A DNA stretch of 64,000 nt from Oscillospiraceae bacterium (GTDB lineage: Bacteria; Bacillota; Clostridia; Oscillospirales; Ruminococcaceae), in assembly GCA_902772105.1 (NCBI GenBank), contig CACXZI010000007.1, positions 1 to 64,000 of the forward strand, read 5' to 3'. The notes beneath the pieces were generated by a model, which ran no database searches, was not told where the DNA came from, and saw only the letters and a list, made by a program, of their open reading frames with translations. Made by a program: the position numbers and the translations under genes. This document shows positions 47,451-57,200 of this stretch, piece by piece; positions within the stretch are counted from its first letter, which is position 1, and each line of letters starts with the position of its first letter.

Positions 47451-47570
47451 TTAAAACTCCTCTCCCCCACTATTTAAAATAAAGTTAATAATTTTTAACC
47501 TGCTAAATTTTTTAGTGGGTTTATTTTTTAATAAAACTTTAATATATAAAGTCACTTAAAAAAATTTTTA
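47451..47570 (+). repeat. 120-bp intergenic block, copy 1 (copy 2 at 50538-50656)
   Basis: Starts TTAAAACTCCTCTCCCCC and includes the terminator hairpin. The copy at 50538-50656 is almost identical, offset 3087 bp. Confidence 0.85.
47497..47528 (+). terminator. Intrinsic terminator
   Basis: AACCTGCTAAA with TTTAGTGGGTT (two GT pairs), then T-rich. Confidence 0.6.
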
Positions 47571-47580
47571 CTAATGATTT

Positions 47581-47743
47581 TTAAACTTAAACTAATTCTT
47601 AATTTTTTAAATATGTTTAATTATAAAAAACAAACTAAGATTATTTCATAATTTATGTATTATATATTTAAACAACAACAAAATCGATAAAGAAAAATTT
47701 TTAAAAAAATTATCAATATTTAATAACAAAAACTTAAAAATTT
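47581..47743 (+). repeat. 160-bp intergenic block, copy 1 (copy 2 at 50785-50943)
   Basis: Begins TTAAACTTAAACTAATTC and is shared with 50785-50943. In copy 1 the last 43 bp are duplicated in tandem (47698-47740 and 47741-47783). Confidence 0.8.
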
Positions 47744-47819
47744 TTAAAAAAATTATCAATATTTAATAACAAAAACTTAAAAAATTGATATTTAAAAATT
47801 CTAAAAATAATATATTCTT

Positions 47820-47852
47820 AAAACCTATTGTTTATTTTTTAGTAGGTTTTTT
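47820..47852 (+). terminator. Intrinsic terminator
   Basis: AAAACCTA (47820-47827) with TAGGTTTT (47843-47850), then T. Confidence 0.65.
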
Positions 47853-47864
47853 AATTATTAAAAA

Positions 47865-47893
47865 TTGCATTTTTTTACAATATTTGATAAAAT
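47865..47893 (+). promoter_or_regulatory. Promoter of the 47930 gene
   Basis: TTGCAT, 17 nt, TAAAAT, with TGA before the -10. Confidence 0.7.
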
Positions 47894-47929
47894 GTTAACA
47901 TATTTTTTAAAAAAATGGAGGTTTCGATG

Positions 47930-50536
47930 ATGAAAAACACTAAAATTAAATTTATGTTATTATTTTGCACATTTTTAATAATGGGTTCAACAGCAAAAAT
48001 AAACGCTATGGAAAACAACAATAAAAATCAATATAATTTAAATAAAGCCATAAACATAACAACAAATCAAAAACAAAAAAATAAAAGTTATGATAAAAAA
48101 TTAAACAATTTAAATTTAATTAACCAAAAAGAAAATAAAATAAAAAATATCGATGCAAAGCTAAACACCCTTAATCAAAGTGAAGATTTAAATTTAATTA
48201 ACCAAAAAGAAAATAAAATAAAAAATATCGATGCAAAGCTAAACACCCTCAATCAAAGTAAAAATCTAAATTTAGTTAACCAAAAAGAAAATGAAAATTT
48301 AAAAAATAAATCTTTTGATAAAAAAATTAATGATTCAAATTTAAACAATATTGAAGAAAACTTAAATATAGAACCAAAATTAAAAGAATTTTATATAAAA
48401 TTTTCAGACTATGTTAAAGAGCTCATCACATTAAAAATGAAATTTCCTATAAATAATTTTAGTCAAAAAGACTTAAACGAAATAAAAAAAAACTATGAAA
48501 AACAAAAACAAAAAATAGAAGAAACAATTAATGAATATAATATTTTTTTAAATATGAATTTACCTAAAATATCAAAAGATAAATTACACCAAAATGAATT
48601 AATAAATAAAATTTCTAAAAATATTACTAACATTGAAAATAAAATAAAAACTATCGGTGCAAAGCTAAATACCCTAAATCAAAGTAAAAATTTAAATAAT
48701 TACTATAAAATCAACATAGAATATGAAAATGATGAAGAAAAAAATTTTGTTATTATTACAAATTTATTAAATGAAATAAATAGTGAATTTGTCGATTATA
48801 AAAAAATTATCGAATATCTATATAAATCAATAAAAATTTTAGAAAATTCGGTAAACGAAAATAAAAAACTTTTTATAGAATATAATAATTCAATTATAAA
48901 TCAACCAATAGAAAAAATATTTGAATTAAAAACAAATTATGAAGAAAACTCTAATAAAATAAAAGACTTAATCAAAAAATTTGATAAATTTAAAGAAATA
49001 CTTTTCAAAAATTTAGATAATGAAATAAAATATGGACCTAAAATGCTTAAAGATAGTAATATTCTTTTAAACCATATAAAAGAAATAAAATCTTTAATTT
49101 TAAAAATCGATGAAATAGCTAATAATTTTTTAATATTTGATAACGAGAAAGAAAAATATACTTACTATAACTTTTTAAAAAAATCTAACCAAAAAAATTA
49201 TGAAAAAAATAAACCAGATATTAATATTATTAGTATAAACAGAGAATTTAATGATGAAGCACAAGCTGACTCAATGAATAAATATTTGAAATCAACAATA
49301 AAAGAAAATATGAATTTTAATACTTCTGATATTGTTGATATTCCGAATATATTAGAAATATTAGACCTAAAAGAAACCGCAGAAGATGAAATAAAAATGG
49401 TAAATGAAAAAGAAAAAAATTCAATTTTTGATGGCAATAAGGTGACAAATATATATAAGTTTTGTGAAAACAATTTTAATGAAATGTTTATTAAAGAATT
49501 TTCTGAAGAAATACCAAAAAAATATGAAAACACTTTAAAATCTCTTATAGATTTATTAAAAAACATAAACGATAAAAATATAAAAAATAAAATAAATGAT
49601 TTTATAGAGCAATATATAAATTTTGTATCTTACTATAATAAAAAAAATAATAAAAATTTTATAAAAGAAGATATGAAAAAAAATTTCATGAACACAATGG
49701 ATAAATCAAAAACTATAACGAAAAAATTATTAATGCTAGAGGTGATATTTTATGAAGCTATTACAAATTTAAATTTAAAACCAATAATAAACTTATTTTT
49801 TGAATTACAAAATAAAATGAAAGAAAATATCAAAAATAATGAAGAAAAAATAATTTCAGAAGAAGATTGGAATAAATTTAAAGAAAATAATAACAAAATA
49901 AATCATAAAATTCATATTTTAAAAGAAAGGTATAATAGAACAATTGATGACGATTGTAAAGAACTAAACAAAATGCAAAATAAATATATTGATTTCACAT
50001 TAATTTTAAAATCAATCGGAACAAAACCTTTTATTAATTTATTAACAAATGAATTAAATTCAAACAAAAAAACATATGATAGTTTATTATTTCAATTACA
50101 AATGCAGTCTTATGGAGTAAAACTGAATATTTTATTTTCAGATTGTAAAGAAAAATTAATTAATATTTTAGAATCAAAAAAATCAAAAAATTGGGTACCA
50201 AAACTAATTGAGTGTTGTAATAGATATGAAATGTCTATTCAAGCCTTTTGTAGCAATTTCTATTCTCTTTTAAAATATTTAAAAGATAAAATCAAAGAAT
50301 TTGAAAAACAAAACATAGAAATCTACGAAAAAGAAGCTTTAAAAGAAAAAATTAATTGTTTTGAAAATATTATTGTAGAAACAGGACATATTTTATCTGA
50401 AACAAGTATATTTATTGAAACAAGACATAACTATGATGACAATATAAAACAAGAAATTAAACAAAAAATTGAAGAAAACTTTAAATCAATACAAGATGTT
50501 ATATTTAACAGAAACAAAAACGCAAAAAATAAATAA
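47930..50536 (+). CDS. Secreted family C protein, 868 aa
   Basis: Start taken as ATG 47930 by analogy with the paralogue at 51071; ATG 47927 is equally possible, while ATG 47915 overlaps the GGAGG ribosome site. Signal peptide of 26 residues ending KINA, then Met-Glu-Asn. Near the N-terminus a 26-residue repeat (ENKIKNIDAKLNTLNQ) occurs two to three times. One family C unit lies at about 150-250 (YEKQKQKIEETINEYNIFL). The remaining 600 residues are helical and align along their length with the 51071 protein, for example NLKPIINLFFELQNKMKENI against DLKPTIDIFFSLQNQIKENI. Terminator follows. Confidence 0.85.
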   Translation: MKNTKIKFMLLFCTFLIMGSTAKINAMENNNKNQYNLNKAINITTNQKQKNKSYDKKLNNLNLINQKENKIKNIDAKLNTLNQSEDLNLINQKENKIKNIDAKLNTLNQSKNLNLVNQKENENLKNKSFDKKINDSNLNNIEENLNIEPKLKEFYIKFSDYVKELITLKMKFPINNFSQKDLNEIKKNYEKQKQKIEETINEYNIFLNMNLPKISKDKLHQNELINKISKNITNIENKIKTIGAKLNTLNQSKNLNNYYKINIEYENDEEKNFVIITNLLNEINSEFVDYKKIIEYLYKSIKILENSVNENKKLFIEYNNSIINQPIEKIFELKTNYEENSNKIKDLIKKFDKFKEILFKNLDNEIKYGPKMLKDSNILLNHIKEIKSLILKIDEIANNFLIFDNEKEKYTYYNFLKKSNQKNYEKNKPDINIISINREFNDEAQADSMNKYLKSTIKENMNFNTSDIVDIPNILEILDLKETAEDEIKMVNEKEKNSIFDGNKVTNIYKFCENNFNEMFIKEFSEEIPKKYENTLKSLIDLLKNINDKNIKNKINDFIEQYINFVSYYNKKNNKNFIKEDMKKNFMNTMDKSKTITKKLLMLEVIFYEAITNLNLKPIINLFFELQNKMKENIKNNEEKIISEEDWNKFKENNNKINHKIHILKERYNRTIDDDCKELNKMQNKYIDFTLILKSIGTKPFINLLTNELNSNKKTYDSLLFQLQMQSYGVKLNILFSDCKEKLINILESKKSKNWVPKLIECCNRYEMSIQAFCSNFYSLLKYLKDKIKEFEKQNIEIYEKEALKEKINCFENIIVETGHILSETSIFIETRHNYDDNIKQEIKQKIEENFKSIQDVIFNRNKNAKNK
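48111..48290 (+). repeat. 78-bp coding repeat, two to three copies
   Basis: TAAATTTAATTAACC-type starts at 48111 and 48189, and a diverged one near 48267. Each unit encodes 26 residues. Confidence 0.8.
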
Positions 50537-50537
50537 A

Positions 50538-50656
50538 TTAAAACTCCTCTCCCCCACTATTTAAAATAAAGTTAATAATTTTTAACCTGCTAAATTTTTT
50601 AGTGGGTTTATTTTTTATAAAACTTTAATATATAAAGTCACTTAAAAAAATTTTTA
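50538..50656 (+). repeat. Intergenic block, copy 2 of 47451-47570
   Basis: Same order and nearly the same sequence as copy 1, one single-base indel. Marks the boundary of a duplicated locus. Confidence 0.85.
50584..50615 (+). terminator. Intrinsic terminator
   Basis: Same hairpin as 47497; ends the 47930 gene. Confidence 0.6.
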
Positions 50657-50784
50657 ATATTAAAATTTCCAATAATTTTTAAACTTTAGATATATATTAA
50701 ATATTAATAATTTATATAAATTTTATTTAGCTATATATAATTATTTGCTACAAAAATAACTAAACGTAGTTTTTTTAAAAAAGT

Positions 50785-50943
50785 TTAAACTTAAACTAAT
50801 TCTTAATTTTTTAAATATATTTTAATTATAAAAACAAACTAAAATATTTCATAATTTATGTATTATATATTTAAACAACAACAAAATCGATAAAGAAAAA
50901 TTTTTAAAAAAATTATCAATATTTAATAACAAAAACTTAAAAA
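50785..50943 (+). repeat. Intergenic block, copy 2 of 47581-47743
   Basis: Shared sequence upstream of the 51071 gene; lacks the 43-bp tandem duplication of copy 1. Confidence 0.8.
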
Positions 50944-50957
50944 AATAACATATTCTT

Positions 50958-50993
50958 AAAACCTATTGCTTGTTCTTTAACAATAAGTTTTTT
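50958..50993 (+). terminator. Imperfect intrinsic terminator
   Basis: AAACCTATTG-type arm with CAATAAGTTT arm (one mismatch), then T; diverged copy of the 47820 hairpin. Confidence 0.5.
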
Positions 50994-51004
50994 ATCTATT
51001 ATAG

Positions 51005-51033
51005 TTGCGTTTTTTTACAATATTTGATAAAAT
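51005..51033 (+). promoter_or_regulatory. Promoter of the 51071 gene
   Basis: TTGCGT, 17 nt, TAAAAT; copy of the 47865 promoter. Confidence 0.7.
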
Positions 51034-51070
51034 ATTAACATATTTTTCTAGAAAATGGAGATGTTAACCG

Positions 51071-54000
51071 ATGAAAAACACTAAAATTAAATTTATATTA
51101 TTATTTTACATATTTTTAACAATAGGTTCAACAGCAAAAATAAACGCTATGGAAAACAACAATAAAAATCAACATAATTTAAATAAATCCATAAACATAA
51201 CAACAAATCAAAAACAAAGAAATAAAAGTTTTAATAAAAAATTAAACAATTTAAATTTATTTAACTCAAAAGAAAATAAAATTTTAAAACATAAATCTTT
51301 TGATAAAAAAATTAATAATTTAAATTTAAATAATGCTGTGGAAAACTTAAATATAGAACAAAAATTAAAAGAATTTGATATGAAATTTTCAAACTACTTA
51401 GAATATCTTATTAATTTAAAAAAACAGCTCACTTTAAACACTAAAAAAAATTTAAACCAAATAAAAAATAACTATAAAAAACAAAAACAAGAAATTAAAA
51501 ATACAGAGAATGAATTTAAAATTTTTTTAAATATGAATTTACCTAAAATATCAAAAGATGAAAAAAATGAATCGTTATGTTATAGTTTAATAAATAAAAT
51601 TTATTCAAATAATATGAACATCACGAATGAAATAACATCTATAGATGAAATGCTAAATAATCTAAATCAAAGTGAAGATTTAAATTTAGTTAACTCAAAA
51701 GAAAATGAAATTTTAAAACATAAATCTTTTGATAAAAAAATTAATAATTTAAATTTAAATAATGCTGTAGAAAACTTAAATATAGAACAAAAATTAAAAA
51801 AATTTGATATGAAATTTTCAAACTACCTAAAAGATCTTGTTAATTTAAAAAAACAGCTCACTTTAAACACTAAAAAAAATTTAAACCAAATAAAAAATAG
51901 CTATGAAAAACAAAAACAAGAAATTAAAAATATAGAGAATGAATACGATATTTTTTTAAATAATTTAACTAAAATATCAAAAAATAAAAAGAATAAATTA
52001 TTATGTGACAATTTAATAAATAAAATTTATTCAAATAGAATTTACATTATATATATAATAGGAATTATAGATAAAGTGCTAAATAACCTAAATCAAAGTG
52101 AAGATTTAAATTTAGTTAACTCAAAAGAAAATGAAATTTTAAAACATAAATCTTTTGATAAAAAAATTGATATTTTAAATTTAGATAGCAGCTCAGCAAC
52201 TTATCCTCATTCTCATACAACTTCTAATGAAAAAAATTTGAATAATAATTCTAAAATCAACACAGAATATGAAAATGATGAAGAAAAAAAATTTGTTATT
52301 AAAAAATTATTAGATGAAATAAATAGTAAGTTTATTAATTATAATACAATTAATATCTATCTATATAAATTATTAAAAATTTTAGAAAATTCAGTAGACA
52401 CCACTCAAAATCTTTTTTTAAATTATAATTATTCAATTGTAAATCAACCAATGGAAAAAATATTTGAGTTAAAAACAAAATATGATAAAAGCTATAATGA
52501 AACAAAAGACCTAATCAAAAAATTTGATGAATTTAAAGAAATGTTTTTCAAAAATTTAAATGCTAAAATACAATTTACAATAAGATTCCTTAGCAAAGAT
52601 ATAGAACGTAAAAATTTTTTAAACACAATAAACCAAATAAAAAATTTAATTTTAGAAATCGATGAAATGGTTAATAATTTTTTAATGTTTGATACTAATA
52701 AAGAAAAATATATTTACTATAACCTTTTAAAAAAATCTAACCAAAAAAATTATAAAAAAAATACACCAGATGTTAAAATTGCTAAATTAACCGAAAAATT
52801 TGACGACATAGAACAACTTAACAAAATAATAGAAAATAATATAAATTTTAATACCTCTGATATTTTTGATATTCCGAATATATTTAAAAAATTAGATTTA
52901 ATAAAAATTGCAGAAGATGAAATAAATTTAATAAATCAAAAGGAAGAAAAATTAAATACTAACATAAAAGAAACAAATAATTCCAACAAAAACGATTTTA
53001 ATATAGACTCTATTAAAGAATTTTCAAAAGAACTACCAACAAAATATGAAAACACTTTAAACTCTTTTATAGATTTATTAAAAGACATAAACAATGATAA
53101 TAAATTCAATAATTTTAAAAAACAAAATAGAGATCTTATGTGTTACTATAAAAACAAAAATATTGAAAATTTTATAAAAGAAGATTATAAACAAAATTTC
53201 ATAAACACAATAAAAGCTTCAGAAAATATAGCACAAAAAACATTAATGCAAACGTTAAAAATTTATGAAGCTTTTATAAATTTAGATTTAAAACCAACAA
53301 TAGACATATTTTTTAGTTTACAAAATCAAATAAAAGAAAACATTAAAAATAATGAAAAAAAAATAATTTTAGAAAAAGATTGGGATGAACTTATAAGAAA
53401 TTGGAATTCAATCATAAGAACAAGTTATGATTTAGATAATCTTGATAAACGTATTAATATTAATTTTAAAAATTTAAAAAATTTAAATGAATTAGAAGAC
53501 ATGAGAAAAAAAGTTAATGATTTCGCATTAATTTTAAAATCAATTGGAGCAAAACCTTTTGTTAATTTATTAACAAATGAATTAAATTCAACCAATGAAA
53601 ATTATGATAGTTTATTGTTTCAAACACAAATGCATGCTTATAGATTAAAACTAAATAATTTGTTTTCAAATTATATAAATAAATTAATTAATATTTTAAA
53701 ATCAGAATATTGGGAAATAACTCCAATTGAACATTGTAGAAAACATGCATACATGATAAAAAACTTTTGCAAATATTTCAGGGACTTTTTAAATAATTCT
53801 AAAGAATTTGAAGATCAAAACATAAAAATCTACGAAAAAGAAGCTTTAGAAGAAAAAATTAATTGTTTTAAAAATATTATTAAAGAAACAAATCTTATTT
53901 TAGATAAAACAAACGAATTTATTAAAAAAAATACAAACGAAAATATTTTAAAAGAAAATTTCAATTGTAATTTCAAACATGTTGTTGTAAATGATCTAAA

Positions 54001-54091
54001 TGATGATATAAAAAACGATATCATAAAAAAAATTAAAGAAAACGGTGAATCAATACAAAGCATTATATTAAACAAAAACAAAAATATATAA
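51071..54091 (+). CDS. Secreted family C protein with expanded repeats, 1006 aa
   Basis: Start ATG 51071, GGAG about 10 nt upstream. Signal peptide of 26 residues ending KINA, then Met-Glu-Asn, almost as in the 47930 protein. The N-terminal half holds a repeat of 142-143 residues: two full units starting near residues 75 and 218 and the head of a third near 360. Each has KHKSFDKKINNLNLN, then a family C unit (KQKQEIKNIENEYDIFL) and NLNQSEDLNLVNSKENE. The C-terminal 600 residues follow the 47930 paralogue. All predicted helix, no anchor. Confidence 0.85.
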   Translation: MKNTKIKFILLFYIFLTIGSTAKINAMENNNKNQHNLNKSINITTNQKQRNKSFNKKLNNLNLFNSKENKILKHKSFDKKINNLNLNNAVENLNIEQKLKEFDMKFSNYLEYLINLKKQLTLNTKKNLNQIKNNYKKQKQEIKNTENEFKIFLNMNLPKISKDEKNESLCYSLINKIYSNNMNITNEITSIDEMLNNLNQSEDLNLVNSKENEILKHKSFDKKINNLNLNNAVENLNIEQKLKKFDMKFSNYLKDLVNLKKQLTLNTKKNLNQIKNSYEKQKQEIKNIENEYDIFLNNLTKISKNKKNKLLCDNLINKIYSNRIYIIYIIGIIDKVLNNLNQSEDLNLVNSKENEILKHKSFDKKIDILNLDSSSATYPHSHTTSNEKNLNNNSKINTEYENDEEKKFVIKKLLDEINSKFINYNTINIYLYKLLKILENSVDTTQNLFLNYNYSIVNQPMEKIFELKTKYDKSYNETKDLIKKFDEFKEMFFKNLNAKIQFTIRFLSKDIERKNFLNTINQIKNLILEIDEMVNNFLMFDTNKEKYIYYNLLKKSNQKNYKKNTPDVKIAKLTEKFDDIEQLNKIIENNINFNTSDIFDIPNIFKKLDLIKIAEDEINLINQKEEKLNTNIKETNNSNKNDFNIDSIKEFSKELPTKYENTLNSFIDLLKDINNDNKFNNFKKQNRDLMCYYKNKNIENFIKEDYKQNFINTIKASENIAQKTLMQTLKIYEAFINLDLKPTIDIFFSLQNQIKENIKNNEKKIILEKDWDELIRNWNSIIRTSYDLDNLDKRININFKNLKNLNELEDMRKKVNDFALILKSIGAKPFVNLLTNELNSTNENYDSLLFQTQMHAYRLKLNNLFSNYINKLINILKSEYWEITPIEHCRKHAYMIKNFCKYFRDFLNNSKEFEDQNIKIYEKEALEEKINCFKNIIKETNLILDKTNEFIKKNTNENILKENFNCNFKHVVVNDLNDDIKNDIIKKIKENGESIQSIILNKNKNI
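51292..52180 (+). repeat. 426-429 bp coding repeat, 2.1 copies
   Basis: TAAATCTTTTGATAAA occurs at 51292, 51721 and 52147. The first two units are similar over their full length. Confidence 0.85.
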
Positions 54092-54098
54092 ATAAATT

Positions 54099-54150
54099 AA
54101 AAATATTTATTCTCTCCTTTTTTTAATTATTTTAAAAAATAAATATTTTT
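54099..54150 (+). terminator. Long-loop hairpin, possible terminator
   Basis: 13-bp AT-only stem (54099-54111 with 54138-54150), loop of 26 nt. It lies between the 51071 stop and the next promoter. Confidence 0.4.
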
Positions 54151-54153
54151 ATA

Positions 54154-54182
54154 TTGCTATTTTTGTTAAAATATGGTAGAAT
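54154..54182 (+). promoter_or_regulatory. Promoter of the 54215 gene
   Basis: TTGCTA, 17 nt, TAGAAT, with TGG before the -10. Confidence 0.7.
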
Positions 54183-54214
54183 AATGGTATATTTTGTAAA
54201 ATAGGAGGAAAAAA

Positions 54215-57200
54215 ATGAAAAATAATAGAATTAAAATTATGTTTGTTTTATGTGCATTCACAATGTTAGGTTCAATAACCAACATAAATGCCATGAATAA
54301 TAATAAAAAAGAAGGAGAAATTTTAAACACAATTAATAATAAAACAACAAAACAAGATGAAAAAAAAGAAACTGAAAACAATAATAAACTTTTAATATTA
54401 TCAGAACAAATAAAAGAAATTGAAAACAATAAAGAACCTTCAACAGTAGTAAAACTATTAAAAGAAATATCAAAACAACTAGAAGAATTTAATAAAGAAT
54501 TTTCAGATTGTTTTGGAAAGCTCACACAAACACATGCACAACTAAATAAAATTTTTGTTAATAATATTAATAATCCAACTGATTATTATGAAAAAAGTTT
54601 AGAAAAAATAAAAGAAGATTACGAAAAACAAAAAGAAGAAATAGAAAAAACAAAAAGTGAATATTATGCTTTTTTAAATATAATATTAGAAAATAAAAGA
54701 GAACTAAATTATGAAAGCATAATAGAAAAAAATTATAAAATTATTAAACCAATTGAAAATAAAATAGCAGAAATAAAAGAAAGATTAAAAGAAATTGAAA
54801 ACAATAAAAAACATTTAACAATAAAAAACCAATTAAATGAATTCAAAACAAAATTTTCACAATATTCAAGACAATTAACAAGCTTAAAGATGAGTTTAAA
54901 TACAATTTTTTTTAATAGTCTTAAAGATTCAAATGATTCTGATGAAAAAGGTTTAGAAAAAATAAAAGAAGATTACGAAAAACAAAAAGAAGAAATAGAA
55001 AAAACAAAAAATGAATATAATGCTTTTTTAAATACAGTGTTAGAAAACAACGAAAAATTACGCTATAAAAATCTAGAAGAAGAAATTTCTAGAATTATTA
55101 GTGTGATTGAAGACAAAATAAAAGAAATGGTGAAACATTCAGAAAAAGTTGGAAACAACAAAGGAATATTAAAACAATTCAAAAAATTTAATAAAAAATT
55201 TTTACAATATTTCGAAAAGCTTTCAAAACCAATGATACAATTAAGTGGAAATTTTTTTAATAATTCAGTTTTTGATGAAAAAGATTTAAAAAAAGTAAAA
55301 GAAAATTATGAAAAACTAATACAAGAAATATTAAAAACAAAGGATGAATATGATGCTTTTTTAAGTGTAGTGTTAAAAAGCAGCGAAAAACTGCACTACA
55401 AAAACCTAATAGAAGAAATTTCTAAAATTATTAGAATGATTGAACCTAAAATAACAAGAATTGATGAAGACCTATTATCAAATCCAAAATTTAATTTTAA
55501 TAAACCAACCAACACAGAAAAAACAGAAAAAAATCAAGAAGAAGAAAACAAAAAAAATGACGAAGAAAGTTCATTTGACATAGAATCTGCATCAAGCATA
55601 TTTCAATCTAGTTCTTCCGAATTAGAAAATGAAGATGAGAGAAAAATTGTTAGAATCACTAAACACAACGTTAATGAATATATAAAACGTGTTAACTATT
55701 TTAAAAAGCAAATTGTAGACAAAATGGGAAAATCAAATTCCACCAATTCTGATGCAGGTGTAGACTCAATTCTTTTAGATGGATATACAGATATTCGTAG
55801 CGACGAAAGTCCATATGCATTTGATATGGAAAAATTCTTGTATAATTCAGAAAAATTAGGAGTATTAGAAAATATAAACACAAACAAAGTAGATGTTATA
55901 ATGAATGATGATTTAAAAAATTATCTTCTTGCAGTTTTAGATTCTTTGGTGCTTTCCATAAAATATGAATTCGACACAATTAATAAAAATATATATTGTC
56001 ACCAGAATGATGATTATATTGAATTTTCAAATAATCTAAAAAAATTCAGACAAAATAACAACTATTATATTGATGATGTAATATCAGAAATAACCGAAGA
56101 TATAAACCAATTTAACAATACAAAAAATTCTATTTATGAAAAAATAAAAGAAATATTTGAGGATGAAATAAGACATATTTTTCAAAAAACTGAATCAATA
56201 GATATGAAAGTTCCTGTTTCAGATGAAGAAACAAAAAATTTAATAAACAAACTAAACCAGTTAATAGATAATAAATTTAAAAATATAAATAACAAAACCG
56301 AATTAAAAAATGCTGTTGATGAAATCTTTGAAGAAGCTGAAAAAATTATTAAATCTCACAGTTTTGAACAAATAAAAAACAAAGAAATGAAACTATGTAT
56401 TAAAAACTATGTGCAAATGCTTTTTGAGCGCACTTATGCTTTTGTTGAAAAACTAGAATATTATTTATACATATACAAAAACATAAAAAAATTAAAAAGT
56501 AGAGATCTATATAACATAGCACTGTTATATTATTCAGTAAAGCAATATATATATCTAACTAATATATATTTAACTAAAGATTCACAAGAAATTGATGAAG
56601 CGAAATTTTTAGAAAGACTAACAATGTTAAATAAAAACAAAATAGACTATAAACTTGACGAAGAAGATAGAAATACTTTAAAAGAAGCATTTAAATATTG
56701 TAATTTTATATTAAATGAATATATCTCAAATTTTTTTGAAGAACACAAAGATTATGAATATAAATATAAAAAAATATTATCAGAAATAGATAAAAAAACT
56801 TCTTCTTTAAACGAAATGCAAAAGTTATGTTATTTTAAAAATTTAGATGATTTAAAATTCAGAGATTTAAAATATAAAGATTTTAATGAATATATTGCTA
56901 AAAACCCTACATCTAAAAAAACTAATAAATATAGAAAGAAAGCTATAGAAAAAATAAATCAAATAATAGAAAATAGAAATAATTTAAATAATAAAGGCCT
57001 TACTAAAGAATATAATAACCTAAATACAATAAATAAATTTTTTAAAACAGTAAATTACTATAATGAATATGATTTTAAAAATTTATTTAAAGCACAAATT
57101 TTACAAAGATTAATACATATGAAATATTTAAACAACACAATAAAGGAAACAATAAACCGCTTTCAAGATGTTTTAATAAATAAAGATTTAATAAAAAAAG

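Noticed and set aside
5275..54300. Internal translation start at the conserved Met after the signal peptide, giving a cytoplasmic form
   Set aside because: No Shine-Dalgarno sequence precedes these Met codons in the genes I checked (for example 11587, 18417 and 43501), so the motif is better explained at protein level.
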